A stretch of DNA of 64,000 nucleotides from Nectonema munidae. Its lineage: Eukaryota > Nematomorpha > Nectonematoida > Nectonematidae. The stretch is taken from NCBI GenBank assembly GCA_030549495.1, contig JAUIRK010000155.1, forward strand, positions 62,001 to 126,000. The letters run 5' to 3'. Below, in pieces: positions 44,991 through 56,797 of this stretch. A model generated the notes under the pieces. It saw only the letters and a program-made list of their open reading frames with translations. It did not search any database and was not told the origin of the DNA. The stretch's first letter is position 1. Each line of letters begins with the position of its first letter. The translations under genes and the position numbers were made by a program.

Positions 44991-47460
44991 ATATCAAAAC
45001 AGCTAGCAGGAAGAAATGATCTTTCTGAGAGCACCATATACAATAAAGAAAGTCACACTTCGGAGTAGTGAAGCCACACATCCCACGTATTCATCAACAG
45101 CTAGATAGGGAGTTATAAGCGCCATGCAGTTGAAAGAGCGATGCTGTCGCTAAAATAGCATATTCTTGCGCAGAGATTAACTGCCTACATGATTAGGGGA
45201 CATACATATATTACGTAATGCAAAATTCGTCCCCCTTTCTAACGCATATGTAACAACAGCCCACATACTATTTCAACAAATTCTCGTATATGATATCGCC
45301 CTAGGCAGCGCTTCTTGGCCAAATAGCATATAAAAAAGCAAGGTCGCACATTCAGTAGAGGGAGGGAGGAGGGGGACAAACGCCTATTCAGTTAGTAAAC
45401 TAGATTGTGTGAAAATATATTTAGGATTTGGATCAGGCATTGACAAGTAGAAGTGGTGACCTTAAATTTAGCTCTCTTAAATAGAAATTGAAAGTCTAAA
45501 ATATTTGGAAGAAAGTTTGCTACAAACCTTAAATTTATATGAATTTGATATTCAATTCCATGTGATAATTACATGCTAATGAAATAGTTTGTACCAGCAC
45601 CGTCGCCAGACTCTAAATACTGGGAGAGGGGCAAAACTTATTTTAATGGGGCCTGGACTATAAGAAATGACATACATTTATATATTTCAAGTGAGTATAA
45701 AGGAGGAGGAGGAGAGGGGGGGAAATAAATAAATCTCTTGTTCAAATTTTTGGCTACATTATGGCCTCTGATAAATTATAGCTCACATTCGGATAGATTA
45801 TTAGATTAAATAAAAAATTTTTAAAAAATTGTTTTCTAAATATTCATTGAAAGACAGCCATAATAAGAAAAGTAATATGGAAAGTCTACTCATAAGCCAA
45901 ACAAAAAAAGGCTAGTGATTTTAGGAAAAATATCGATCTGAAGAGATATAATTCAGTCAATTTTATACAATATTTCATTTCAGGGGGAGGGTAAAATGCA
46001 CCCCCCTCCCTTCAACCATGGCTAGAGTTAAGACAACATATGGCGGAAAATATCGTTTATAAGCCATTATTTGGATTTAATATATATACACACGTATCCG
46101 TGTTTAAAAAACGTTAATTTTATAGGATAAAATTATGATAATGGCGTTAATGTTACCATCGTCAAAGAGAAAAGTAAAATTAACATTGGCAAGTAGATCT
46201 ATATCTATGATAAACCGATATTAATAGAAAATAGCGGCCCTCTCCATAATGTTCATCATTGAATGCTAAAAATTGTAATGAAAAAGTTTAATGAATGACA
46301 AAAAGATTGAAAATGGAGAAAACACTTAATAATTTATTCATAGTGTTCCAACCTGAAAATCGCGAGCCACATGCGGTTGCCGATATTATTAAATGCGACC
46401 CACAAATCCTTTTTAAACATTGACAATTTTGAATTAAATTGAAGCAATACTTTCTGAGTGAAAAACTGATTGAAATGTGACTGCGCTAATGATTATGCAG
46501 ATACGATAGCGGATCACTAGGCCTAGGAGTTAAGATGTATATTATTAGGGGCAGAAGTTCAAAACCAAGAAATGACATTTAAAAATGAATTAAATGCGTA
46601 TATACATAAAGTTTGATACAGAAAATAAAATCTATTTTTTAGGTCACATATATAATGTTTATTGTACACAAATTTTTAGGTAGACTTTTTTAACTTTATT
46701 TACAAAATCTTCTAAAATAGTACATGCTCAACACTTTAAACAATTTCATTTTCTATAGTTAGGTCTTAGAATATAAAAAAAAGCTTAAAATTGTAACTCT
46801 AATTGGTTTGGCGATCCCTTTTAAGGCAAAAGTGTAAATAGCTCAAATACGAATAGGCCCGGGTCAAAATGATCAGGAAAAACAAGATAAAAGAATAGAA
46901 ATTCTTTAACAATGATCAAATAAAGTCTTAGGTTAAAATAAAAAGGACTGCAAGGAAAAAGTGACATAATTATATACACACGTCCGAAGTTTTATGTATT
47001 CTAGAAGAATAAATTGAACATAAAGAACATAAAATAATTATTTTTAAATAATTTGTATTTTATTTTATTTTATTGTTTCTTAAAAATCGCTAATTTTTAA
47101 ATATTAATATATTTTTGGTTTTAGATAAGAACACCTTGGTAAATTTTTGTTTGCTGTTTCATAATGCAAATTCTAAATGTTAAAAAAATAGATCATAGTG
47201 TTTTCTTAGATTAATTTACTTATAATTATTAATAAAAGTTATAACTAATAATAGAGGACGTATTCAAGAAATATGAGACTATCAATCCTGGTATACCTTA
47301 TATTTTCGTCAACACGGTATTGTTGATCAAGTCGACGTTATTGTATTTTCTTTCATGTGTCCTGTGTCAAATGGAAAAAGCAGCCATGCATGTTAATATG
47401 TTTTCCAAAGCAATTTTTAGTCACTGGATATCTTTCCTGTCCAAAGAGAATCGTTAAATT
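44991..47460. other. unassigned intergenic DNA with GGGG/CCCC-bearing fragments
   Basis: No gene supported. G-rich and C-rich patches near 45631-45725 and 45983-46012 (ending ACCATGGCTAGAG) look like pieces of the poly-G class of hAT MITEs but lack paired ends. A hAT-like GTGTTCCAACCTGAAAATCG block occurs near 46343. The 45000-45360 stretch is less AT-rich but shows no reading frame. Confidence 0.3.
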
Positions 47461-47462
47461 AA

Positions 47463-49675
47463 CTTACTTTTCTTTAGAACGCCCAAGCCGGTCAATTGAC
47501 CGTTTTTATAAGAAAAATCATTTAAAAACTTTTTCAATTCTGTTCGAAGTGAGATTTTAAAAGTTTAATTTTTTAGTTCTCTCAATGAAACTTATGTGAA
47601 AAAACTGGTCTTTTTGATCACGTTATACCTTAAAGGTCCAGACCAGGTCAATTGACCGACTTTGAAAAAATCTCATATAGCGTTTATAAAAAAGCTTTTT
47701 TTATTTATGTAAGCAGAATAAAACACAAATTTTCATTTATTGACATATGGAACACAATTTTTACAGATGTTTATTGAACAGATGCCACAAACGTAATCTG
47801 AGCAATTGTTACATGTGATTCTTGTTTTCTTCTTCTTGCAAATTCTAGACGTCGTTCTTCCTCTTTTCCCATCGTCTGAGTTCTGAGTTTTAGCACTAAT
47901 CAAGCTGATAGTGTTGGGTTTTTCCCGTCTGAATCTGCTTTCTTCACACAATTTTTCTCCTAACTGAAACAAAAACTCCCTTGGACTCGTTTTGCTTATT
48001 CCCAAAGACTTGCATATTATAAAAGAATTTAAGCAAACTATATCTATCAAGTTAAAAAAAACAGAAAGTGACCATCTCCTTGACGCGGATTTTGTAGAAT
48101 ATATTTTCAACATTTCATCAGCTGTATCCACACCTCTTTTGGTTTCGTTGTAAAAAATGATCTGATAGGGTTTTTTCTTTTTGTCATCTCATATTTTGAC
48201 TTCATCATGCGTCGAGGGTAATAAATAAACCACTTTGTCCTTTTTAGCTTTGTACCATAATAAAGATAATTTTTCGTTTTAAGTAAAGGCACTTTTAGTC
48301 GGAGAGAGTTTATGTTTCTTATCACTGGAATTTTTTGTTCGATCTCAACTTCCCGAACATGTTTATTTTGCTACACAAAAGTTTTTTCGGTACACTTAAA
48401 CTAGTTAAAAAATTGTCCATCGTTACGTTTAGCCCTTGATTCATGTAAGGTTTCATTAGTTTCAGAACTACATCCTCAGCAAAACCACAACTTCGTTCTT
48501 CTTCTTTACCAACATAGGGAAAAGCTTGTTAAATATAATACGAGCTCGAGTCACAAACAAACCAAAAATGGATGCCAAATTTGCACGCTTTTGCTGGCAT
48601 ATATCGGATGCATGAGTATTTGTTTTTACAAGAAAATAGTTGTTCATCAATAGTCAAATTCAATCCAGGGCGAAAGCATTTTTGGCGATTCATTATGACT
48701 GAACTCCACAATTCACGTATTAGAGCAAATTTATCCACTTGTTTTCCTGACTTTCTAGTATTCCTAATGTTTTTCAATATGCTTTTGAATTTGTTTTTAG
48801 GAAGAGTTTCTTGAAAGACATTTCTTCCATATTTTGTTTCCCAAAAGGAGAATAATGATTCATTCTTTCCTTTCAATACTCCTCTCAGTATACAAAGTCA
48901 AATGAAAGCTCTTAGCTCAGCTTCATCTAAAGAAAAATCTTTCGTATTCTGCTCAGAGCCGTTTTCTAAAGTTCTTCTCAGTATCTCTTTCAAATTGTTT
49001 ATTCCAAACAGCTCTTCGAATACATCTTCATAATAATTAGATCGAAAGTTAATGAAGTTTGTTGGACCCCCTTTTTTATGGATTACATTCTTACTTGCTC
49101 TTTTTGTTACACTTTTAATTAGGGTATTGTTCCATTTCGTTCCATCCTTACTTGTGAAAACTGTGTTATTTTAGAAATAAGTCTGGGGAAAGTTTCGATC
49201 CATTCTCTTTTTTCGTCACTGCTTGAATCACTTTCTAAAGTCTCTTGATCAATTGCTATGTTCATCATCAGAATAATTTAAATTTTAAGTGTTAGAAGAA
49301 CAGAGAGTTGAACATTGTCTCCCTAGTCATTTGTATATGGAATAGAAACCATCGTAGTATACAGGTTGGAGATGAATCATCGTAGTATATAGGTTGGAGA
49401 TGAATCACCGTAGTATACAGGTTGGAGATGAAACATTGTAGTATACAGGTTGGAGATGAAACATCGTAGAATACAGGTTGGAAATGAATCATCGTAGTAT
49501 ACAGGTTGGAGATGAATCATTGTAATATACAGATTGGAGATGCTTATGAGTATTATTTGATGTTATTAATAATATAATTGTGTTTATATTACAGTTATTA
49601 CATACCAATACATTTACCGGTCAATTGACCTCTATAGACCTTTAAGGTATACAAAAAATCATGGGCGTTGTAAGG
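47463..49675 (-). mobile_element. piggyBac transposon (copy 2), both ends present, transposase decayed
   Basis: TTAA lies at 47459-47462 and at 49676-49679. The right terminus reads, on the minus strand, CCTTACAACGCCCAT and the left carries AACGCCCAAGCC. A perfect palindrome GGTCAATTGACC lies inside both ends (47490-47501, 47646-47657, 49619-49630). The transposase reads minus. About 49100-48900 gives GPTNFINFRSNYYEDVFEEL. 48876-48529 gives SFWETKYGRNVF, NLTIDEQLFSCKNKYS and FGIHFWFVCDSS. 48131-47733 gives RRWSLSVFFNLIDIV then the cysteine-rich end CKKKKTRITCNNCSDYVCG. Domain order is complete but broken by stops and frame changes, for example between the 48529, 48325 and 48131 blocks. The exact left end is uncertain by about ten bases. 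Confidence 0.85.
49346..49543. repeat. 28-bp minisatellite inside the piggyBac, seven copies
   Basis: Seven consecutive units of GTAGTATACAGGTTGGAGAT plus GAATCATC-type ends, with one to three changes each. The period is 28, not a multiple of three, so it is noncoding. It lies in the 5' region of the minus-strand transposase. Confidence 0.9.
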
Positions 49676-49679
49676 TTAA

Positions 49680-50742
49680 AGATCACAATTATTTTATTGA
49701 AAAAAATTTATAATGTTTCCTTTTTTTATTGTTTTTCCTTATTTCTATCCACAACTCCATCTCCTTCCAACTCTCAAGCTTAGGCAAGCATATCAGCATA
49801 CGGTGGAAAATACTTTGAAATCTACATACATATCTACAATGTTCCCTTTGTGTTCTTATTGTTTCCCCTTATTTTATTTCTCTAGATATTTAATACACAT
49901 ATATATTTTTTTTATATAATGTACTTATCATCTCTTTTTGTTAATATTGTCCATCTGTTATTATGAGATGTTTTATCTTTATCTCACACATTGTTTAATT
50001 TCACTGCTCTCCATCCAAATCAAAACGGAACAACCTATGGAGTGCTATCATCCCGATGGATCTCAGAATCCCTTTGATCTCCTCCACTTAGTTGTTCCTC
50101 ACGACCTTATATACCATATTGCTGGAAATATTAACTCTGAATGTGTTTTCTTTCCTTTCCTTTTTCTAAAATAAATCTTCTGAGTCTTTTTCTAAAAGAG
50201 TATATGTAATTGCCTAATTTACCTCTCTTAATGTTAAAAGTAAAAACTTTAAAAGTATCCATATTGCCTTTAAATTTCTTTATACCAAGCATTAAATGTC
50301 TATTTTTTGGTTTGTATGTCTTTTTTTATATGAAATATAAACATCGATAAATTTTACTATGTATAATATGGGCCCCGCTATCAGATTTCTAATCAGGCCC
50401 CGCCATTCCTAGTACCGACCCAGCTTCCATAGAATATAGTGATAGTTCGTGATTTTATAATGTAGAGCCTAGTTTTCTTTAAGTGATGTAACTACATATA
50501 TTAAACATGTGTGCACTATTAAGATTCTCACAAATGAGCATTGCTTAAAAAATGACTTCCAAGATTGGGGTCAATGACCGTTTGCTAAAGAATTTGTACT
50601 AGGACGATTTATTGTTAAAGGCATTAATTCTCCTAGAAGGTTTTTTTCCTAACAGGTATATTTTCATAGAGGGTTTTTTCCCAAAGGCTTTTTTAAGGGT
50701 ATGGGTAACGGAGTTATTCCCTAACTTAATTTTCTTCATGTG
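49680..50742. other. unassigned AT-rich DNA
   Basis: Short ORFs at 49713-49919 and 49938-50174 are tyrosine/leucine/phenylalanine-rich with no recognisable domain. GGCCCCGC words near 50370-50405 resemble a decayed hAT terminus. Confidence 0.3.
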
Positions 50743-50750
50743 GATGAGAC

Positions 50751-51057
50751 CAGAGCACGCGCTACCTATTAAATTTTGGAGCACAATCTCCCCCCCCCCC
50801 CAACTATTTTTCAAGCCCCCAGTTAATTTTTATAACCTCCCTTAAAAAAATTTTCATTACCCTAAATTAATATGACAAACATCTAGCAATCATGATAATT
50901 CCTTTCATGAAAATGTAATCTGTATAGATATGGCTTGACAAATACATCATATGTTTTGGCCTTGAAGCAGATTAATCTGATAGTTCAAAAATTAGCACCC
51001 CAATGAAGCCCCCCCCCCCCCCCCCCCCCCCTAAAATTTTGCTTAGCGCGGGCACTT
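50751..51057. mobile_element. hAT-type MITE with poly-C and target duplication
   Basis: The left end CAGAGCACGCGCTA and the right end GCTTAGCGCGGGCACTT are related inverted repeats. GATGAGAC(C) is present on both sides (50743-50751 and 51058-51066). Runs of 12 Cs (50790-50801) and 23 Cs (51009-51031) are inside. The exact terminal base is ambiguous because nine bases are shared. It has no coding capacity. Confidence 0.75.
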
Positions 51058-51298
51058 GATGAGACCTATCTTATATGAAAAGAAGATTGCCCTAATTTAA
51101 TAGCTCGTCTTATAGTGCGATTACGTTCTGTAAATGGTATCAATCCCACACTAGTGCTCGCCTGTATGCCGTTAAAAATAAATTTTATTGCAAAATTTGA
51201 ATACTTAAAATTTTGAAAACGCTTAGACAAAACAATGTAAATTTAATATTTTTTGGACATTTAATTTTTAGTTGTGAAATGTTTTACTTATATAAATG

Positions 51299-51491
51299 GA
51301 GCCTCATGGTTGTTAGGGTGTACCTCTCAGCTTAACAGTTGAAGGTCAGGGGCTCGATCCCCAAGGCTCCCAATGCTAAAAAAACAAATTCACAAAAACT
51401 GTGATTAATCATCTTAAATTTGTAAAAGCCTCATGCCAGCTTTCGAAATCCTTGCATTTTACAAGCTGTGTCAAATAAAACAACAACAACA
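51299..51491 (+). mobile_element. tRNA-derived SINE with 13-bp target duplication
   Basis: ACTTATATAAATG occurs exactly at 51286-51298 and 51492-51504. The head folds as a tRNA acceptor stem, GGAGCCT (51298-51304) with AGGCTCC (51364-51370). It has an A-box-like TGGTTGTTAGGGTG and a B-box-like GGGGCTCGATCC (51349-51360), so it is transcribed by Pol III. About 100 bases of unrelated body follow, then an AACAACAAC tail. The intact duplication suggests recent insertion. Read alone the head is a diverged tRNA with a weak D arm; the tail and duplication show it is a SINE. Confidence 0.88.
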
Positions 51492-51790
51492 ACTTATATA
51501 AATGAAAATAACAGAAAAATGTTTTATTTTGTTTACATTTACGAAGTATAAAAAACATGTAGTGATGTAACACTTAAATGTAAATAAATATTAGCCAGGT
51601 CGACTTTACTCAACCCTGATCGTTAACGGGCTAATTTAGATCTAAATTGAATAACGTTTAAAATACTTATCTAGTTATTAGTTAATACACTGATTTCAAA
51701 ATTTTGTTATTTTATCATTCTTAAGCGACTGGTTTAGATATATTTTAAAACCCATTTGCAATTACAACGTTTTTGTTTGCAAAACAATTA

Positions 51791-52310
51791 CAGTGATGCT
51801 TTCATAATCCAACACTTTTTAACCCGTCAATTTAATATATCCTACACTTTTTTGCATTGACTATTTTTATAATTTTTAATTATAGGACTAACCTATATAG
51901 ATTATTTTTTAATCCAACTTTTCAAAATTTTTTAGATTTAATATTATAGAATATAGATTATAATAATTATTTAAATTATTATTACAACAAGAAATTTAAC
52001 AGATTAAGAAATCGTTCAAATTGTTGCTTCAGCCGAAGAAAGAAACAGTGGTAGTTCTTTTAGTATTGGAAATGATGAATCAAACTATGATACAGAGCCT
52101 CTGACATCCATTAAAGAAATGCGGTCTTATTTAAGTGGGGCAATAAAATTTTGTGAAGAAAATGAAGATTTCTCTCCCAATTTTTAGACGTTTTACCTTT
52201 AATTTTAAATCAAGGGAATAAAAAAAAGAATGAAACAAGTTAGTATAGAGAAGTCTTTTTGTTTTGAAATTTTGAATGTAAAATTTTCTAATCCGACCTC
52301 AGTAATGCTG
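51791..52310 (+). mobile_element. Tigger/pogo-type remnant with TA target site
   Basis: The element opens CAGTGATGCTTTCATAATCC and closes CTAATCCGACCTCAGTAATGCTG, each flanked by TA. These are typical pogo/Tigger ends. At about 52000-52185 the plus strand reads QIVASAEERNSGSSFS, TEPLTSIKEMRSYLSGAIKF and CEENEDFSPNF then a stop, which is the acidic C-terminal tail of a Tigger transposase. The DDE core and DNA-binding domains are gone, so this is an internal deletion derivative. Confidence 0.78.
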
Positions 52311-52566
52311 TAACCATAGATGGCGGATCAACCAATCAAATTTTTTACTATATTTTATAAAAATAAAATTTACTACTATAAAACAAAAGAAAAATAATTA
52401 TTGGCATAAATGTTTTTCATTTGCTCAAAACGGAACATGAAATTTCTTGACTTCTTGTTTCTACTTTATCCAACTACAGTTTGTCGACATCTCCATCTTC
52501 ATTTCAAAGCAGTCATTTGTAGGAAGTCATTTCTACAAATTAAGTTTCCTTTACTATCGACATATG

Positions 52567-53090
52567 CACTGGCCGATTTAAAAAGGGGTGGAACCGGTGT
52601 ACGCCCCCTCCTAAAATTGCATTTTTTGTTTCGATCGTAATTAAGTGTGACACTTATTACTTTTATATTATCCAATTTTTTTTAGTAAAATTATTTAAAC
52701 ACATCAAGTTTTACCACATCAATTCACTTCGCAGTTCAATGAATGAGGATCGTTTTATGCTCTCATTCTTTTTGTTCACAGAGATATTCGATTGGATAAT
52801 GACACTATTATTTATATTTATGCTAAAAAGTGTCCTAGACGGATGAGGCTCCTTAATTATTATTATTATATACTTTAATTATAATTTTATTAATATTATT
52901 ATGATACTCTAAGTTTTATGATAAAAAGTCAATTTTCCCTTTTTTTATTACCCAAAATAAGATAAAAATAGTTTAAAAATTTCTATAAAGCTTAAATTTA
53001 TATGCTTCAAATTTGAGTTCTAGTTTAGTAAAATCCGCCCGCCCGCCTCCCCCCCCCCACCCCTAATGCCAATTTCTAGAATCGCCCCTG
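52567..53090. mobile_element. hAT-type non-autonomous element with poly-C
   Basis: The left end CACTGGCCGATTTAAAAAGG and, on the other strand, the right end CAGGGGCGATTCTAGAAATT followed by GGGGTGGGGG are diverged inverted repeats of the CACTGGCGGATT hAT group. No convincing 8-bp duplication survives (GACATATG against ATATGGAT). The inside is AT-rich without coding capacity. Confidence 0.6.
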
Positions 53091-53285
53091 ATATGGATTG
53101 ACTTGTATGAAAACGAATTCTATTTGACAATAATAACACACTTAGATAACTCGTCTCTAATTAGTTCAGTTATTACAACTAAAGAAGTTGACCAAAGTAA
53201 AAAAAGAACTTAAGATCATATGTAAATCTGATGCTGAAGTTGACCCATAAATTAAAATTAAAATAAATTTTAGTAAATTTATTTT

Positions 53286-53440
53286 ATACCATAAAATAAA
53301 AAATCGATTACGTCAGTTTTAACTGATGTTGGGATGATATGGGTTAATTTTTTGAGGTCTCATCATAAGAATGATACACATTTTTATATTTAAAATTCAG
53401 TGAAGTTCCTATATTCAGGTAGAAGGCAGTTAACCGATTA
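53286..53440 (+). repeat. 155-bp direct repeat, copy A
   Basis: Identical, as far as I can read, to 55401-55555. It starts ATACCATAAAATAAAAAATC and ends GCAGTTAACCGATTA. Sequence outside differs on both sides. Confidence 0.92.
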
Positions 53441-53829
53441 TTCTAATCGGATTAGAATAATTCTATTGTTCGACTACATCTCGTAAGAGGCGAGTAAGTG
53501 TCTCCATCTCCTTCCCATAAGGCTCTACAATTACACATCTCATGAGAGTCTTCGCCCTCTTTCTATCCTATACATATACACTCTCTGCAACGATTTATAT
53601 GTTACACAACACACCATATGAATTGTAAACACATGATCTTCTTCTTCGCTAATCCTTCCAGTTTTCAACTTCTACCCTACTAATTATTATAGTGGTTTGA
53701 AAAAGCCGAGTGTCGGCGAAAATTCACCGTTTTAAATCTTGTGCCCAATTAATTATATTACTTTTTGAAATTTAAGATAAGATATTCTTTATCTTTGTTT
53801 GATTTTAATGCATCATACTTGTGTTACTC

Positions 53830-54747
53830 CGTTTTCACAGCGGACAGACTAAGGAATATAATTTAAGCTCTAAATATCTAAGATAAATTAGATCGTGTAG
53901 CTCATATTTTAAATAATGCATGGAGCCATGCTTTGGATAAAAAAATATGTCCTGAAGAGTTCGCTGTAATTAATGATTGCTAACACTTGTTGTTTTAAAA
54001 AATCGTTATGTAGAAATTTGCTAGAGTTGTGTAGAGTTTGCAAGACACCTAAAAAGTTTTTGTGATTGGTTTTCTCAAGAAGCATTGCAGTCATTTGATA
54101 AAAATTCATTTGAAAATTTAGTTAATTTTTTAGAGCTTTTTAAAGATTAAATCTAGAAGATAATAAACATGGAACTAATTTGCATTTGGTAATTCCATGG
54201 AAAGCATTGCAATGTTGAAAATGGTGTTAAAACACCTCTATTTACTCTTAAAACTTGCTCAGAATTGCTGAATGAAAAGTTTCGAAAAAATTCTTTGCAT
54301 AAAATATAGCATTATTTTTCAACCCTACTCAAAAATCCATTCGCATATATTGAATCCTTGATCAAAAAGTTGTTTTAAAGTATGTGTCTGAAAAACTAGA
54401 ATTTATCAAATCTCATGTTTCATCAAATTCAATTACCCTTTGTATATAAATTAAATAGCGAGCAAATTGAAAAGTGAAAAAAAAGGAAATACAAGAGTAT
54501 TATCGGTTGAAAACTTCCAAAATTTTAACATGGTGGAAAGAAAAATCTCTGTGTTTTCGTATACTTTATGTTGTTGCGTGTAAGGTTTTACTGTTTTTCT
54601 ATACCAGCTATTTATCTAGCTACAAATATTTGTTTTACTATGGCCACAAATGCTGCTAGCGAGCGTAACTTCGGTCTTTCTAGCCATCTTATTTCTGCAA
54701 GAGGATCAGTTTTAGAAAGACAAACCGTCAATGATATTGTATTTTAA
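53830..54747 (+). mobile_element. hAT transposase relic between the 155-bp repeats
   Basis: At 53888-53960 the plus strand reads LDRVAHILNNAWSHALDKKI, the region after the second catalytic aspartate of a hAT transposase. 54183-54215 gives a LVIPWKALQC-like piece, and 54640-54745 gives the C-terminal dimerisation end ATNAASERNFGLSSHLISAR then GSVLERQTVNDIVF. Numerous stops and frame changes separate these parts. No terminal inverted repeats were recognised. Confidence 0.75.
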
Positions 54748-55400
54748 ATATATAAGAAATAAAATTTTATTTAAAATCTAACATCATAAAAATTCAATGT
54801 ATAAAAAAAGTATCTTTAAAATGGGCGGATCAGGGTTTAAACATTTTAAGTGCGGGGCGTTAGCGGCCATTTTAATTTTTTAGATAAGGGTGCAAAATAA
54901 TGAAAGGCGGACTGGGAAAATTTTCACAGCATGTGATATTTTGGTTGATTGAAATATACGAGGTAGAGAGGTCTTAGAAATGAAATTAGTAAAGAATTTA
55001 CTGAAAATTTTGGCGCCGGTTTATTTTGGAGCAGGTTCAACCGATCAGGTTCTTTTGTTCTTGGATATCGAGGGTGTAGGCCAAATTTTGGAGAAAGAGA
55101 TCAAATAAATGAAATTCAAAATAGACATGTATGAAGATTGTAAAAGAGAGCTTAAAGTTTGTAGGTTGTTGAGGACTCGACTACCCCTACTGAGAAATTT
55201 TACCCACCCCCCCCCCCCAGAAAAATTCACTCCCCTCATACCTAAGAACATTTTACGTCCTCCTGATTTTTTTGCCCCTCCCTTTCTCTTGTTCTAATTC
55301 CTCGCTACATGCGATTATTCGAGTGTCATGTTATTTAAAAGAAGTAATTTCCAATTTCATCCCAAGGAAAGCAGATGGGATCAAGTAATTTGATATTAAA

Positions 55401-55555
55401 ATACCATAAAATAAAAAATCGATTACGTCAGTTTTAACTGATGTTGGGATGATATGGGTTAATTTTTTGAGGTCTCATCATAAGAATGATACACATTTTT
55501 ATATTTAAAATTCAGTGAAGTTCCTATATTCAGGTAGAAGGCAGTTAACCGATTA
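55401..55555 (+). repeat. 155-bp direct repeat, copy B
   Basis: Same length and sequence as 53286-53440, same orientation, 2.1 kb downstream. Perfect identity in otherwise old, decayed DNA means the duplication is recent or maintained by gene conversion. Confidence 0.92.
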
Positions 55556-56100
55556 AGCGTAACCTAAGTCTTGTCTGAAATTCTTTTAGGACTGGAAGCA
55601 GGTCATTTCGGGCTCTAAACATTTTAAAGTTTCTTTAAGGGACAATTAGGCTTCTAGCGATTTTATAGTCCTAAATCCTCAATTTAAGTCGGAATAGAAC
55701 AGAATTCTCTATTGCTCGGGGCTATTGCATACGGACACTCTTTTTGCGTGAGCTTCCAAGCTTAATTGTACGCAATGCTTTTGTAATCTTAGTTTTTCAA
55801 TAAACGTTTTCTCCAATCTTTTCACAAACTGATGATGATAATAAGTTTTCCTTTTTAGCATATTGGCCCAAGAACGGAAATTTCACGGAACTTTTGTCTT
55901 CGTGGAAAATTTTCTTACTCCACAGTATATATTCTCTTATATGCCAGATAAACATGACAAATATTAAAAATTGTAGTTTGCCATCGAAAAAATATTATAT
56001 ACGTGAATTTGGTTCGCTTTTCAATGTAAAAATATTGTTGGATGAAAGAAAATTTAGCATGAGAGGATTCAAACCAATCAATATTCCATTTTTCTTATCT
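55556..56100. other. unassigned DNA upstream of NAB
   Basis: No gene or bounded repeat is supported. The 109-residue ORF at 55894-56223 has no recognisable domain and runs into the NAB promoter island. Confidence 0.3.
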
Positions 56101-56797
56101 CGTCTCACACAAGGAGAGAATCAGCTCGCACTCTCATCTCAGAAGAGAACACACATCTCTCTACGTATGCGTGCAAACACAATGATACACGAGCACTGTA
56201 ATAATGAGAGAAGTGTTCAATAAACACTCACTCACTCGCGCACGTACACACTGACACACACATACACACACACACACACGCACGCACGCACAGACACACA
56301 CACACACACACACACACACAATACACACGCATCGCATACACACAGCAAACACAAAAAGGCATACACCGTGAGAGACACGACTGCCATCCACCATGCAATC
56401 GTTATCCTTCGTGTGAGACGTAGAATGAAGAGAGGAAGCATAAATCCTTACTGCCTCTCTCCACCCAGGGCTGCCATGGAGAGAGGAGAGTACACATCAT
56501 CGCAGGCAGCAACAGCCTCTCCTCTATATTGCTGCTGCTTTCTATTTATTACGAGTAGGTAGTGTGTGTGCGCGCCAGTATATCCACAGACATAATCGTC
56601 TCTCTCTCTCTCTCTCTCTCTCTCTAGCTACAAATACTTGTGTTTGTGCATACACCGTACAAACCGTGTGGGTGTTTCTTTTCCTTCACTTGCTTACTCC
56701 GTGTGTACAAACGATATTCATCCCGCCATCTTGTGAGAGCAGACGAGATTATTGAGAAGGAGCATCTATTCATCCTGATCCCCTAGCTCTAATCAGA
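56100..56797 (+). promoter_or_regulatory. probable NAB promoter and untranslated first exon
   Basis: A GC-richer island rich in CG and GTGTG words contains a (CA)n tract at about 56240-56345 and a (CT)n tract at about 56599-56626. It ends at a strong donor, ATCAGA|GTAAGATT (GT at 56798-56799). The matching acceptor, TTGTTCTCTTTTTTGAAG, ends at 57345, three bases before the NAB start codon. The transcription start cannot be placed. The short ORFs in the repeats are artefacts. Confidence 0.55.

Noticed and set aside
51299-51371. Functional tRNA gene
   Set aside because: The acceptor stem is perfect, but the D and T arms are poor, and the 13-bp target duplication plus AAC tail show it is the head of a SINE.
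53286-55555. Long terminal repeat element
   Set aside because: The 155-bp repeats lack TG...CA ends, a primer-binding site and any retroviral-type coding sequence between them; the interior is a hAT relic.
56161-56441. Cysteine/valine-rich minus-strand ORFs
   Set aside because: They are translations of a (CA)n microsatellite in the NAB promoter island.
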